A stretch of 64,000 nt of DNA from Allacma fusca (GCA_947179485.1 OX359250.1:47465450-47529449); one strand, 5' to 3'; positions 37,129 through 48,386 are shown, numbered from the stretch's first letter. Notes: generated from the letters alone by a model not told the origin. Numbers and translations: made by a program.

Positions 37129-38931
37129 CTAAAACCACCTTATAACCCCAATATCTTCTAAGTAATTAATGGTTGTAAGGTAACAATTGGCAACACTGGG
37201 TTGTCCGTGTATTCTAGAGCACAGTGCAATTCCAACTCCACTACCAGACTCTACTAAGACCAGTTTGTGCAAAATCCAAAACTTGCCATCACAAGTTGCC
37301 ACAACAGCATTGCTTCTTTTGGAAGTGTCTTGTTCAAACCCGTTGTACAATTTGCCATTAATTATGCCTTTTTTAAAGCTGCTTCCTTGAAACGCTTGAA
37401 TCCCCAAATCCACTAATTTGTCTTGCTCTTCCTCTGAAAACATGTATTTTTGAAATGGGCCTAGAAACATGACATTCTCAGAAAGTTTTCTAAACTGTTT
37501 GGAAAATTGTTTTGAAGACATAATGGCTTTAAAAAACATTGATGCCGTTTCATTCCGAAACTGATTCCTTCCACGGCGTTGGAGCTCTTGTAACTCTAAT
37601 ATTTTGATTTTGATTTGACGGTTAACCATTCTGCTACCATTAAACAAATTTGTCAAAATTCCAATATAATTTTCGAACTGAAAGGCGGAATAACTCCATA
37701 ATGGCCCCCAGTTTCGTACACACATTGGCGCATGCAATAAAATATGCAAATTGAAAGTACACGCTTTCAATCCATACAAATTTTCTGTTTGACGGACAAA
37801 CTCCATTAGCTTTATCTCACAGTAATCCAAGTCGTCCTGGGCAATAGCTTCATCTGACATTAGCATTAAACAGTTTGAAAGTTTTAGCAAGGGATTTCTA
37901 TAAACTTCTGGTAAAATACCTTGTAAAACTGTTGATGCTACAAACATCCAGGTTCTCCACTCATTTGCCTTCCAAAACTTTCTAAGGGTAACCGATCTGA
38001 TTGTGCGACTGTATTCAAACGGAACTCTACAATTTTTGATAATTTTATCAACACGCGGCACATGTTTTCCTAGATAAAATATTTGATCGTGGTAACTTGA
38101 CTCAAACCAAAATGATGTCAACATTTTAGCCACTCCTAAATATGCAGAGTGCATCACGTCGTATACAAAACCGTGCACAATGTTAAATTTTGTGAGCACT
38201 AAAAGTTGGGATGCGGATTTGATACCCATAACACTTTCCTCTCGAAAATCGGGAGACAACAAGCGTTCTTCCAGTTGGTGCAAATGCTGTTCAAAATTTT
38301 CTTCGGTACGGAGAACGCTTTCCTCAAAACGGTAAACCCACTTTCTACTTCGCCTTTCTTCGTCCATCCAGACGGTTTCTCCTTTTGACAAGCACCACGG
38401 ACAGCCGTATTTACCGTTGAACTGGTTCATCCCTTGCACTACGCATCGAGCTACTGAATCAGCTACAAAAATTGGAAAGTAGACAAAACTTTTAATACAA
38501 TTTTCTTTATGTGACCACTGTAACTCAATATTCGACAGCTCGTTGCACATTCGGATGATGGGTGGAAGTAAAGCGTCAAAACTTGGCTTGTTTTGACCAA
38601 ACCATAGGCCCACCAAAAGTATGTTGGATTGACGATCATTAAAGCTGAGTTCATTAACAGACAGTAGTATCGGCCAGATACTATGTTTGGAGGAGCGAAA
38701 GGGGGAAATTCCATCAGTATTAATCGAACAAGTGAAGTCGTAATCCCGAAGATTCAATTTCTCGTACATTTTCCCGTCTGAAATGCCCTTAAGAACTTCA
38801 GGTTGTTGGTTACTGTTCCGTTTTTGTAATCTATGAAACAAATCACTGGAGATTTCTGCTGTCTCTAGCAATGAGGTTTGTCTTTTTCCAATAAAGTGCT
38901 GGGGTTTAATCCCACGTTGCACTAAGAACAT
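37129..38931 (-). CDS. Tnp2-type (CACTA/EnSpm) transposase, main exon
   Basis: A 600-codon frame encoding the catalytic part of a Tnp2 (Transposase_21-like) transposase, the nuclear enzyme that cuts and joins transposon ends. Visible acidic residues fit a DDE catalytic set: D73 in SINTDGISPF, D158 in VADSVARCVVQG and E420 in YSAFQFENYIG. Between them are CPWC (177-180, likely zinc-binding) and YDVMHSAYLGV (257-267), a signature of the family. The first codons (MFLVQRG) are unlikely to be the true start. Coding sequence with good splice sites continues upstream (38,922-39,745) but in a frame one base off, so this copy seems to have lost one base between the two parts. No introns in this portion. 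It is divergently oriented to the BEN gene. Confidence 0.85.
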   Translation of the reverse strand: MFLVQRGIKPQHFIGKRQTSLLETAEISSDLFHRLQKRNSNQQPEVLKGISDGKMYEKLNLRDYDFTCSINTDGISPFRSSKHSIWPILLSVNELSFNDRQSNILLVGLWFGQNKPSFDALLPPIIRMCNELSNIELQWSHKENCIKSFVYFPIFVADSVARCVVQGMNQFNGKYGCPWCLSKGETVWMDEERRSRKWVYRFEESVLRTEENFEQHLHQLEERLLSPDFREESVMGIKSASQLLVLTKFNIVHGFVYDVMHSAYLGVAKMLTSFWFESSYHDQIFYLGKHVPRVDKIIKNCRVPFEYSRTIRSVTLRKFWKANEWRTWMFVASTVLQGILPEVYRNPLLKLSNCLMLMSDEAIAQDDLDYCEIKLMEFVRQTENLYGLKACTFNLHILLHAPMCVRNWGPLWSYSAFQFENYIGILTNLFNGSRMVNRQIKIKILELQELQRRGRNQFRNETASMFFKAIMSSKQFSKQFRKLSENVMFLGPFQKYMFSEEEQDKLVDLGIQAFQGSSFKKGIINGKLYNGFEQDTSKRSNAVVATCDGKFWILHKLVLVESGSGVGIALCSRIHGQPSVANCYLTTINYLEDIGVIRWF

Positions 38932-39745
38932 GTTTTGTTCGCCACGTCATTCCCAATATTTATCAGACATGTTGGGCAGTAGAAGTGGGTTTCGCAGTTG
39001 GAAGTTCTGGCACTAAGTTTCTTCTTTAAGATGTAATTACTTGATGGAATGCGCGCATTATTAGGGCCCATAAGACGAAGTAAGGCCAGAAGTTCATTAG
39101 TTGCACGTTTAGTTAACCCATGACGAATTACGAAAGCGGTTATTAAATTAATAATTTCTTCGGCTGAAAGTTCTTCCAGTTCACATAGCTGAAAGAAAGT
39201 AGCATGGAAGTCTCAATTAACAGATTATATATATATATATGTTTACCAATATTAGGTAATTATTAGTGAAACTCCTGGAATAGCACTACCTTGTTATCAG
39301 TAAAAGATGCATTTGGATATAAATCTCCTGGCAACTCATCCGATCCAATCTGTATATTTTCCGAGTGATTACTCTAAGCACAAAAGTGCAAATCTGGTAC
39401 TTCGGGTCATACGAGGGATAATTTGGGTTATAAGTTATTATTGTAAACACTCACAATTAGTTTCCTACAGGGTTTACTAACTTCAGTCTTCGATAGTTGG
39501 GAAATGAGAACTGACTCTAACAAGTTTGGAGTAAGACACGCAACACCAATATTCTAAATACAAAAACATTTTCAAAATTTAGAATTTTTATTATGTAATA
39601 GTGCCAATTGTTAGCTGAAATAAACGTGATGTATAGTAAAGTCTTTCAAAGCTGTACTTACATGCCGCAAGCGATGTCTTGATCTTCTGGGAATCGACGT
39701 GACCGGTGACCGGTGGTATTGTTTGTATTTTAGTTTTAGAGACAT
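38922..39745 (-). pseudogene. N-terminal exons of the Tnp2 transposase gene (frame broken)
   Basis: Four exons can be read by eye, all in phase 0: 39,662-39,745 (starts ATG, MSLKLKYKQYHR), 39,455-39,553, 39,290-39,373 and 38,922-39,188. The introns are 108, 81 and 101 bp with GT/AG borders (GTAAGT, GTGAGT, GTAGTG donors; TTTAG, CTTAG, TTTCAG acceptors). The last exon encodes a helical stretch (LCELEELSAEEIINLI) and a Cys pair HFYCPTCL, typical of the family's N-terminus. It then meets TAG inside a second Cys pair (TCS-stop-CN, 38,922-38,924). The catalytic frame resumes at once, shifted by one base. Either a decayed copy or a sequencing error; both a nonsense codon and a shift are needed. Confidence 0.7.
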
Positions 39746-40249
39746 TTTATTTAAATTTGAAATTATTACTTACAACAAAAAACAAAATGGAACTAAAAGC
39801 AAAAATGTTTGTTCACATATAGTGACAAATTAATAAATCACTCTTGCTTGCAAACAGAAAACTACATTACGAGTGATGTTGTGAGCTAAACAGGATATTA
39901 TATACAAAATAGAATCATGGTACAGTAACAGTTTGATATAAGGAATTTAAAATGAGAATTATTATCCATCCTTATAAATACCAAACACATACAATTATAC
40001 AGTATATTACCCTTCGAACTTTTAGGAAGACTGAAAATGAGCACTGTATGCCCAAATATCTCCCATAGCATGATCCTTTACAACTGGGAAATACTGTATA
40101 GCAACCCGGGGATTCAACATACGCGCGAAAATAAAATACGAAGTGACAGTTGTTATTGCTTTGCTACTTCTACGTGCAGGCTCAGCCATATTGAATTCGT
40201 GCATTTGATACTTCAACGTGCGTCTCCTACAAGTTTTACTTTAGTAAAA
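39746..40249. promoter_or_regulatory. Divergent promoter region of the CACTA-like element
   Basis: About 500 bp between the two start codons. Both genes must be transcribed outward from here. No obvious TATA box is placed with confidence. A plus-strand frame (40,037-40,393) is open through it, but its residues upstream of M at 40,250 look non-coding. Confidence 0.5.
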
Positions 40250-41910
40250 ATGTTCATTGTAGTTGAGTTTTTGAGTAAATTCAAAGAATATTCGAGCATC
40301 CCCTTAGACCATATTTTAGATGGATCTGTCAGAGCAAACTACAAGAAGTTTGTGGGAGAAAAAGTGAAAATAATCTGGGGGAAGAAAACGTAGGATGTCA
40401 TTTTGCTCGGATTCGGTAAGCAATTTTGTAATTATTTACAGTTTACCAACTGTAAATTTTTATTTCTATAAGCACACTGACATCATTTGGAAACACATGA
40501 AATGTAAACGATATTTTTATTTATACAGGAGCTAAAGATGATATGGAGTCGATGTGTGACCAGCTTGCAACCGAAGCAGCAGGTATTGTGGATTCACCCG
40601 TACGAAATACAAGATCTCAACACAGTTGTCCGAAGCAGCTTAATGCTAGAGTAAGTAGTTTCGTCCAATTAATGTTTTTTATTAAGCTTTGTGCATCTTA
40701 TTTGGCCGCAATGATAATATGTAATTGGGTTTCAAAATTCCATCGGTTCCTCACAGCAATCCAAACAACTAATCACTGCTTCCAAAATAAACAAGCTGCT
40801 TGGGAAGCGTGACAGGCGTGAGAATGTGATTCAGGACCAAACTAGTCAGCTGGAGAATGACATATTTCAGGGAAATGTAATTCAATTTATCACTTAGTTG
40901 TAATTATGTTTTTCATTACTAATTATTTTATTGGTGTTCAGACTGAAGATACTTCCGAACGGGATGCCAGTTCTAGTACAGAAGTTTCACCAGTTCAACA
41001 CAACGACTCTGAAGCAAATTCTTGTTCGGATAAGCGGATCGCAGAATTGGAGGCTAAAATAGAAGCCCTTAAAGAGTCGAAGCTAAAGTACAGAGGTATC
41101 ACATTATTTTAAGCATAATTACTTATATGTACTTATACGAACTAACTAATTTATGTGTACATTATATTGATTTTTCATTGATTATATTGATAGTTTCAAA
41201 CCTACATTTTAATTAAATCTTGCAGCTCGCGTCAAGGAGCTACGACAGCAAGTTAATGATCTCGAAGACAAATTAAATTATGCATCATCATCGAAGGTAA
41301 GCTTTTAAAAATAAACTGAATTAGTAATAATTCCAGTACAGTGAGTTTTAATTCGTACTGCAATAAGTGCATTGAGTTTAAATATGTATGTTTACGTGAC
41401 GGTTGAATTGAGTGTAAATATGTTTAGGCGAAGGTTGAATTGGTGACCGGAAGTGGGATATTTCTCAAGAAATCAAAGGTGGCTGCTGCTAAGCTTGGTT
41501 CACATTCCCCAAACATTTTGGCTCGAAATTTATTTCGCTATCTGTTTAAAAAAGAGGAAGTTCTTGGCCATTCTCTAATGGGTCGGACTTGCAATGCAAA
41601 CAGACAGAGCCCTGCCCTACCAAGCATCAATGCTGAGAAGCGCGATGCTCTTGTTGTTAAGTTGTTTATTTGTTTACAGTCTAATTCAGTTTAGTTTTAC
41701 TACAAGGTTTGTGAGAGTGCAAATTGAGAGTAATTTGAAAGAAACTTAAAACCCTGTGTGCTTTTAGAATTTTCTCTGGCAGCCTATAATATAAAGCCAT
41801 CTATATCTGGAAGAGGGATGACTGATGAATACAAAATTCATAAAACCAGGATTTTAACATCTTTGACTAAGCTTATTAGAGAGGAGTTCAAAAAGGCGTC
41901 ATCTGATTAA
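40250..41910 (+). CDS. Coiled-coil/BEN-domain protein of the transposon (seven exons)
   Basis: Model: 40,250-40,415, 40,529-40,650, 40,757-40,876, 40,942-41,095, 41,226-41,296, 41,428-41,655, 41,768-41,910. Phases agree for the first six exons; donors are mostly GTAAG(C/T) and acceptors CAG/TAG. Exon 1 encodes MFIVVEFLSKFKEY. Exons 3-5 are rich in E/K/L heptads (IAELEAKIEALKES, RVKELRQQVNDLEDKL), a coiled coil. Exons 6-7 match the BEN domain, a DNA/chromatin-binding fold: VTGSGIFLKKSKV, NILARNLFRYLFKKEEVLG, then SLTKLIREEF near the C-terminus. Likely partner: the element's subterminal repeats or host chromatin (inference). Oddities: an in-frame TAG at 40,391-40,393 in exon 1, and an exon 6/7 junction that needs one missing base to keep frame. 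AATAAA signals follow near 41,945 and 41,966. Confidence 0.75.
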
Positions 41911-42035
41911 ATGTATGAATTAATTTTTACTATTGGATTCATGTAATAAATTCTTTACTGTGGTATGAATAAATATTTCCGAAAAATCTGTAAGTCTAAA
42001 CTTTTGCTCTTGTTATAACTTTTATTCACCATAAT

Positions 42036-42262
42036 TTTTGTGCACATTGCTTTGTGCACAGCTATGATTACGATGAGTTATGCACAAAATTATACCAAAT
42101 TTGTGAACGAAAATATTTGGACAAATGGTCTCTCACAAAGTTCCGTGCACAAAATTGGGCCAAATTTGTGCACGAGATTTTCTGCGCAAGTATTTACTAA
42201 CAAAGTGGTGTGCACAAAATTGGCCCAATTTGTCGCACATATTTTTGTGCACAATTGTGTTC
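42036..42262. repeat. Right subterminal GTGCACAA repeats of the CACTA-like element
   Basis: At least seven TTGTGCACAA-like motifs in both orientations (near 42,039, 42,053, 42,075, 42,144, 42,166, 42,211, 42,245), several followed by AATTGG(G/C)CCAA. They fill the 240 bp before the right end, more densely than on the left. Confidence 0.75.
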
Positions 42263-42278
42263 GTTTTTATCAAACGGG

Positions 42279-43291
42279 TCAGTATATAATATTTATGATA
42301 AATTTAGACGTAACTTGAAATATTGCGAAAAGTTAAATTATAAGTTAATAAGCGTCTTGGACATTATTTAATCGTTTGTTGTTTTTGTGCAGGGCTGAAT
42401 ATAAATTTTAATATAAAATTTTAAATACAGTATATACCGTCATCGGAGCACATTTCTCCAAATGTATTGAAAATTTTGATTAGATGAAGTAGCGGGGTTA
42501 TATTAATTGAATCTTTGAGCTACCCTGATGCTCTCTTGCCTTTTCAATATTCAGTATGATTGTAGTAGTCAGTGTAATTTAGTTAAATATTATACTTAAA
42601 ATTTACGGACGTTGTTTAGTAATGAGATAGTGGGCATTCAATTTGTCAGGTTTGGAACCAATTCGTTTTTATCCTAATTATTCTACTCATTTCCGACTAC
42701 CTTTGACCAATAGGAATTTACCAATGAATGGACCTTGCTCTGGAAAACTGAATTATGAATTCAAAAGTTTCAAATACATGGCGGTTTGGTTCTACGCTCT
42801 CTAATTGTTTAAAAAAATCCAACCGTACGTTTATGCCCTTCGAACACCTTTAATTTTAAAGGGTTTCCATGCATTCACATCTCTAACATTAAATTTGGAA
42901 GCAAAAATGACTAATGAGCGCTAATAGCAAAACCAAAATATATTTTAGTTTTCAGGTCACTTTAGTTAATATAAATAAGTTAACATTCAATCTCAAAAGT
43001 GCTTTTTTAATTTGGAGATTTCATGCTACTTCAATTTTTTACCTAAAATTTGAATATAAAGTACCAAAGCTGTTAAACCAAAGTTTGGAATCGTTGGTCT
43101 GGTTGTTCAAATTTAAATAAATTGTGAATAACTTTCGCCGTAATTTGGAATTTCTCCCTTGTTTCTTCCAAGAATAATTGTCTACATGAAAGGTAAAGGA
43201 ATTATGACACGCACGTATTGCAGTTCGAATTATAGACCTTCGCACACGACGAATACCTTCACTTTAATACAAAATGAACAAAGACAACAAA
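42279..43291. other. No recognised gene
   Basis: AT-rich flank between two mobile elements; nothing supported. Confidence 0.5.
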
Positions 43292-43293
43292 TA

Positions 43294-43963
43294 CAGTGCA
43301 CTCTCGCTATAAGAGCACCGATAAAAGCACGCCAAAAGCGCTCTTATAACGGTATGCTGCTATAAAGAACATATTTTTAAAACATTAAAATACTGATTAT
43401 ACATTACATAGATCTACATTATTAAGAAGAGGGCTAAATAAGACAACGCCATTACACAGTACATTAGATTATTAGATAAACTAAAATGTTACTTACAAAT
43501 ATTATCAATTATTTAATCAATGTTTGTTTAGAATGAAATAGTCAGTACTGTGAACCTGCCGAAAATTCATTGCAAGGGATTTGTCTACAATATTTTCTAC
43601 TGTATCCAGAGAATCCAGTAATTCAGGTTCATATGCATATTAGCCAGGATAAATTGTATCTATATGTGATGGGTATATGCACTCTGCTCCCTCGTCGTCA
43701 CCAGCTTCAGTACTGTCACTTCCTGCAAACAGTGCAAACGTTTCATAAACGTTTCTATGTATGTCTGCTCATATGCTCTTATAATGGATCTTATTTACCA
43801 TGAGGATGTAAAATGCCAGCTCTTACATCGAAAATGCTCTTATATATAAGCGGTGCTCTTATAGGGAACATTTACAGTCCAACAATCGTACAGGGAGGAC
43901 CTGGGAGTGCTCTTATATTGAACATGCTCTTATACGGAGACCTCTTATAGAGAGAGTGCACTG
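43294..43963. mobile_element. 670-bp pogo/Tigger-like MITE
   Basis: The ends CAGTGCACTCTCGCTATAAG and (complement of right) CAGTGCACTCTCTCTATAAG differ at one base, and both are flanked by TA (43,292-43,293; 43,964-43,965). Internal copies of GCTCTTATA(A/T) occur near both ends. CAGT-type ends with a TA target fit the Tc1/mariner-pogo group. No transposase. It is a longer relative of the short units in 14.9-28.6 kb. Confidence 0.85.
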
Positions 43964-43967
43964 TAAA

Positions 43968-44283
43968 TGGTAAGCTTATGGGCTTTAAAACTACATTATT
44001 TCACCTTCTCTATCTGAATTTTCATGGAATATCAGGATTTCAAGTACGATTACCCAAATGTATTTCTAATTACACGTAGTGTATAGTGTAATATTCTTAA
44101 TTTAAAATAACATTAAAAAAGAAGGTGTTGTTGGAAGTTTGGTTGCTATGACAAACTTAAAACAGATAAAATCTTAACTTTAGAAATTTTTCCACAATTT
44201 GGACCATGTACAAAGGAACAAGTGGCAATATGTCTCAAGTCCAAGAAATAAACATAAATAACGTTAATTTTATCCACTGCTGT
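43968..44283 (+). repeat. Dispersed repeat family, copy 4
   Basis: Collinear with the copies near 7 kb and 10.7 kb: GTATTTCTAATTACACGTAG, then AAAGAAGGTGTTG, CAAGTCCAAGAAATAAACAT and ATTTTATCCACTGCTG. It lies directly beside the 670-bp MITE, which may have split or joined it. Confidence 0.5.
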
Positions 44284-44465
44284 CAAATTGGATATTTTAA
44301 GCTAGGTAGCATGCATATACGTTTCATTTTTGGGAGGAGGGAGGGGGTCTTGAAGCTGATGATTTTGTGTGTACCAAGTGAGAGTGGGGGTAACCATGAT
44401 TGGAAACCCTGCATGACGTTTCACCGATTCTCACAAAATTGTAAGGAATAAACCGGGCTAATTGT

Positions 44466-45467
44466 TAGTAGAGTTTCTTATCGGGACGGGAATACCGACG
44501 GTATCGGAACGGGACGTTACCGGTACCACGAAATTGTCCCGTTTGCACTACGGGACAATTACGAAACCGGAAAACTGAATCAGATCCGATAAAATCGGGA
44601 GTATTCGTTTTGGATTTTGGTACCAAAATGAAACCGGTAATGTAGTACCGATCGGGAAAGGTATGACAAGCTAAATTTCCCGAAACCGAAGTGTTCCAAC
44701 CGATAGTACCGAACACGTACCATAGCCTTTCGGAAAAAATGTGTAGCAGAAAATGCGAAACCAGAATGTACATGGTTCTAACTTACAATGTGCGCTTTGC
44801 ATTCAGCACAGATTTGCACTATCCCATGTGAACTCTTCTTTACTTCCTCTTGTCTAGTATTTTTTTGCATGGCTCATAAATTGGGATTTTAATTAAGATG
44901 AAGGAAATTCTACTGCGTCAAGGAAACCCAAGACCCAACGAAAGAATATTGGACGTCGAAAGTCAGGAAATCAATTACGAAACCAGGTCTAACATGTTAC
45001 TTGTACCAAGGTATTGTTTGAAAGCATGGCTGGGACGAAAAACGAGGATTCGAGCGTGTAAAATAAGAGCACCTGGGAATTATTGTAGATTGGATTAGTG
45101 TGTGGAAAGTGTGAAATGTTTTTTGTTTATAAATAAATGTATAATGTGTACTTGAGTATAAACCAATGGATATACAGAATGTGAACTTTTACTTAAAATT
45201 TTGGATTAAATATTTCAATCTGTTATCGGTACTGATTCGGAACGGTTCGGGAAAAAATCGGTTCGAGATAAACCAATATCGGGTCATTCGGTTTCCGGAT
45301 AGTATCCGTACCGGGACAAAAAAAATATCTTTTTCCCGCTTCGGGATAATAATTTCCCGAACCGACATTTCGGGTATCAGAACGGTACCAGTTCCTGATT
45401 TGCAAGATTTCATTCGGTTCGGAACGGTACGGTGGTCGGGACGGTTTTTTTGTCTCGAAAAGAAACA
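44466..45467. mobile_element. hAT-like non-autonomous element with 8-bp target duplication
   Basis: A 1,002-bp segment flanked by CTAATTGT at 44,458-44,465 and 45,468-45,475, a perfect 8-bp duplication. The ends are diverged: TAGTAGAGTTTCTTATCGGG on the left and complement TGTTTCTTTTCGAGAC on the right. The outer ~200 bp on each side are full of CGGGAC/GTACCG/CGGAAC motifs in both orientations. Frames inside (for example 44,898-45,098) have no transposase motifs. Confidence 0.7.
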
Positions 45468-45475
45468 CTAATTGT

Positions 45476-46301
45476 TTCAGTAACAAAATGTTATTGTATA
45501 AATAACACTGGTACATTTTATGAACACGTATAAGTCAGAGATACATTAGTCTGAATCTCTATGAAACCCATGAGCAATCCAAAACTCTTCGATTGTACTG
45601 GAGTGGCATTAAAATCACGTCCGCCATTCTCCGTATGTTTGCCAATAATTAGTTGTCATGATCCCAGTTGCTATCGACATTGGCGAAGCAACTTGGAAAA
45701 AGTTTTAATATCAATATCATATTAATATCTCCGGTGCTCTTTAAGCACGATGTTTCTTGAGTTCGTATTATTTGTAACCTGGACCATTCAACTGCCTTGG
45801 CGGTTTGTCGCATCGTGCCATGTTGAAGCAGTTCACAGAAAACTGGAAACTATCCCGTCTACTACAACAAACAATTAACAATATATTTTAGTGGAATATA
45901 TTTCGTTTTGTATTTTGACGACGCGATTTAATTTGTGCCACTAATGTATAGTCCAAATGGTCTAGGACGTTCGGATAGTCCGACGGATAGACCACGCATA
46001 GTATACAGTTCAATTATTCAAATACTTCGCCTCTAAAACATACATTCTTACTTCTGACTGGTTAACGCTGTACAAAGATCAGAAATATGAAATTTTATAT
46101 AAATGTCCTAAATTTTATAGAATCCCTTTGAGGATTCCAAATTACACGTACAGATATAAGCGATATTCGCCTTTCTTCCAGAAAAACGGACGTGTCGAAA
46201 AAACTTCTAGATGGTATTCTGTATAGATTTAAAACCCTCCTGCTACTCTGTTTTTACTCAACTATGCATTGTACGTCATAACAGGGTTTGTTCTAATGCA
46301 A
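45476..46301. other. No recognised gene
   Basis: AT-rich DNA between two hAT-like elements; nothing supported. Confidence 0.5.
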
Positions 46302-46309
46302 CCTTATTT

Positions 46310-47151
46310 CAGTGCCTGTCATGGGAACAGAAAAGTTGTCCCCGTTCCCATTCCCGTTCCCACAGTTCGGGTTTGGGTACAAGGCAGAACCCAATTCCCA
46401 AATTGCACCCGAAATCTTGTGAACAAAAGTGCCGCACCCAGACTCGAAAACTTTAAAATTATAGCACCCAAACCCGTTCCCGTTCCTGTTCCCAAAAATT
46501 AATTTTGGGTGCACCCAAACCCGTACCCAAAACCCTGGAACCCGTTCCCGTACCCGAAACGGAAGTTCATATATTCAAGGATAAAAGTTATACATTATAT
46601 ATACTTATTGTTTCAATTTTTGGTAACAATGGCTACACACAATTCCACTCATTCTATTTGTTATATTTCATTCTAGTTAAGTAATTAATTTTGTAATTTT
46701 TAAGTCACCTTACAACGGCTAAGCACAACATACGCATATAATTAATTTTTATTGTCACATTTCATCATTCGACGTGGGATGACCTGTTCAAACAAAGAAC
46801 GTTTGCCTCTAAACTACAACAGCGACACAAAAATAGTCGGTCACACCACGGCAAAACAAATCAATCATGTAATTATCGTTATGCTCGCAAGATTCCTCTG
46901 TACACGGGTACGCATGAACAGAAACGGGTTTTTCAGTATATCGTTCCCGATCCTGTTGGGTACAGATCCCATTCAGCCTGTATTGCACCCGTTCCCATAT
47001 GGGTTCCTGTTCCCACATACTATAATTGGAAAGGTTGGTTCCCAAACCTGTACCCACACTTTTGGGTGAAAACATTTTGCACCAATATGATACCCGTTCC
47101 CGTTCCTGCACCCAAACACCCGGGTGTGAACCGTTCCCATGACAGGCACTG
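46310..47151. mobile_element. hAT-type MITE with perfect TIR and 8-bp target duplication
   Basis: An 842-bp element with 19-bp perfect inverted ends CAGTGCCTGTCATGGGAAC, flanked by CCTTATTT at 46,302-46,309 and 47,152-47,159. CAGTG-type ends with an 8-bp duplication fit hAT. Many GTTCCCGTTCCC/GGGTACGGG motifs lie in the outer 250 bp on each side. No coding capacity; frames on both strands are shadows of these motifs. Confidence 0.92.
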
Positions 47152-47159
47152 CCTTATTT

Positions 47160-48386
47160 GACAAAAATGTTTATGAATTAGACATGTCTTTAGCTCATGC
47201 ATTTAGATAGATGCAGTGTCTTTAACCCCATATGTCTTGAGCTACTATATTTAGCTGCCTTTAATCCTACCCCTTAGTTTGATATAAACACTATAACAAC
47301 TACACAGAAATATCGATTTTAGGCCGACGTCAGCCCCGTATAGAATAGTGTTGTCCGTGCGTCTGTGAGTCTGTAGGTCCCGCAATTTCCTCCGAAACTA
47401 CTCACAACCAGACGATTTGGTTCAAACCTTTCGGGAACTGTAGGACACTTCCTTTGATGAGTTCGCCATTGTTTGAATTCGGTCTGAATGTTCGTACTTA
47501 CTACTACTTTAAAAAATAAAAACGACTAAAATCTTTGTTTTCTCCCGAAATGTTCCACCAATTTTCTTTAATACATACGAACCAGTAAGACTAACACTAT
47601 TCCTTCAAAAATTATCAAAATTTCATTTTCTCAAAATTTGTAACGGATGTTTTTCTGTTCAGCATAACACAATAAATTGAGAGAAGGTAAGGAGAGATGA
47701 CCATAGTTGACACCGCCCTACGAGACACCCTTCGGGGGATGATTTTTATTGTAAATTATTATTTTTAGTCTAATTATTATAATAATTTATTCTTATTACA
47801 TAATTACCGGATTGCGAGGATTGCGGAATATACTTCTTTTGTGAAAAATGCCAATTATTGACTTGAGTTTTGCAGAACTGTACTATGATTTATTGCTCTA
47901 TTGACAAGCATAATTTATTAATCTTTCAGTTCCCTTGCTTACATATACTTAATTCATATCTGAAACTAAAATGACAGTACACCAATGCAATAACACTTCA
48001 ATTCTGCTATATCAAATTATTGAATAGGAATTCCAACATTCCACATCGCGGCCGTATTTATAGTTTTGTTGACTCAAATAAATATCTATGCTTGTTACAT
48101 ATCACTTGAAATAATATTTATTCCCTTTACATTATTAAAATACTTTACACGACATTTACTTCAAGTATTACATAACAGGAAAACCAAATGTACCCTCAAC
48201 AAATTGATTGTTCTATAAAATCACTGTCAGATTGCAAAAGAAAATGCAACAGAACAAAACAGTAACAACAACCACACATATAAAAGCTTTTAACACGGTA
48301 AAATAAAACGAAAAAATCAATCCCTATTTCCATAAACAACTTGAAGACAATATTACGTCGTCATGCTTTCATTGAGCTTCGAAGAT
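47160..48386. other. Intergenic DNA downstream of the NB-ARC/TPR gene
   Basis: Holds a short segment (47,340-47,480: GTCCGTGCGTCTGTGAGTCT, then TTTCCTCCGAAACTACTCAC) of a kind often seen in animal interspersed repeats. On the minus strand, AATAAA at 48,122-48,117 lies about 265 bases after the TPR stop codon and could be its polyadenylation signal. Confidence 0.4.

Larger units (their letters stand above)
36726..42278. mobile_element. CACTA/EnSpm-like DNA transposon carrying Tnp2 and BEN genes
   Basis: A 5,553-bp unit. Its ends are CCCGTTTGA (36,726) and TCAAACGGG (ending 42,278), with TC directly outside each end as a possible 2-bp target duplication. Both subterminal regions carry many copies of TTGTGCACAA-like motifs, like the TnpA-binding repeats of plant CACTA elements. 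Inside are two divergent genes: a Tnp2-type transposase (minus, 37,129-39,745) and a multi-exon coiled-coil/BEN-domain protein (plus, 40,250-41,910), separated by about 500 bp of shared upstream DNA. The termini do not begin with CAC, and the TIR is short, so the superfamily call rests mainly on the transposase. Lesions in both genes suggest this copy is no longer autonomous. Confidence 0.75.

Noticed and set aside
38900-38950. Programmed -1 frameshift in the transposase
   Set aside because: The direction would fit, but there is no X-XXY-YYZ slippery heptamer at the right phase, and an in-frame TAG sits within a Cys motif. Decay or sequence error is simpler.
38910-38970. A very short intron removing the transposase TAG
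   Set aside because: GT..TTCTTAG borders exist (24 bases), but removing them keeps the wrong downstream frame.
44898-47202. Small frames inside the hAT-like elements
   Set aside because: They reflect subterminal motif repeats; no BED finger, DDE or dimerisation motif is present.
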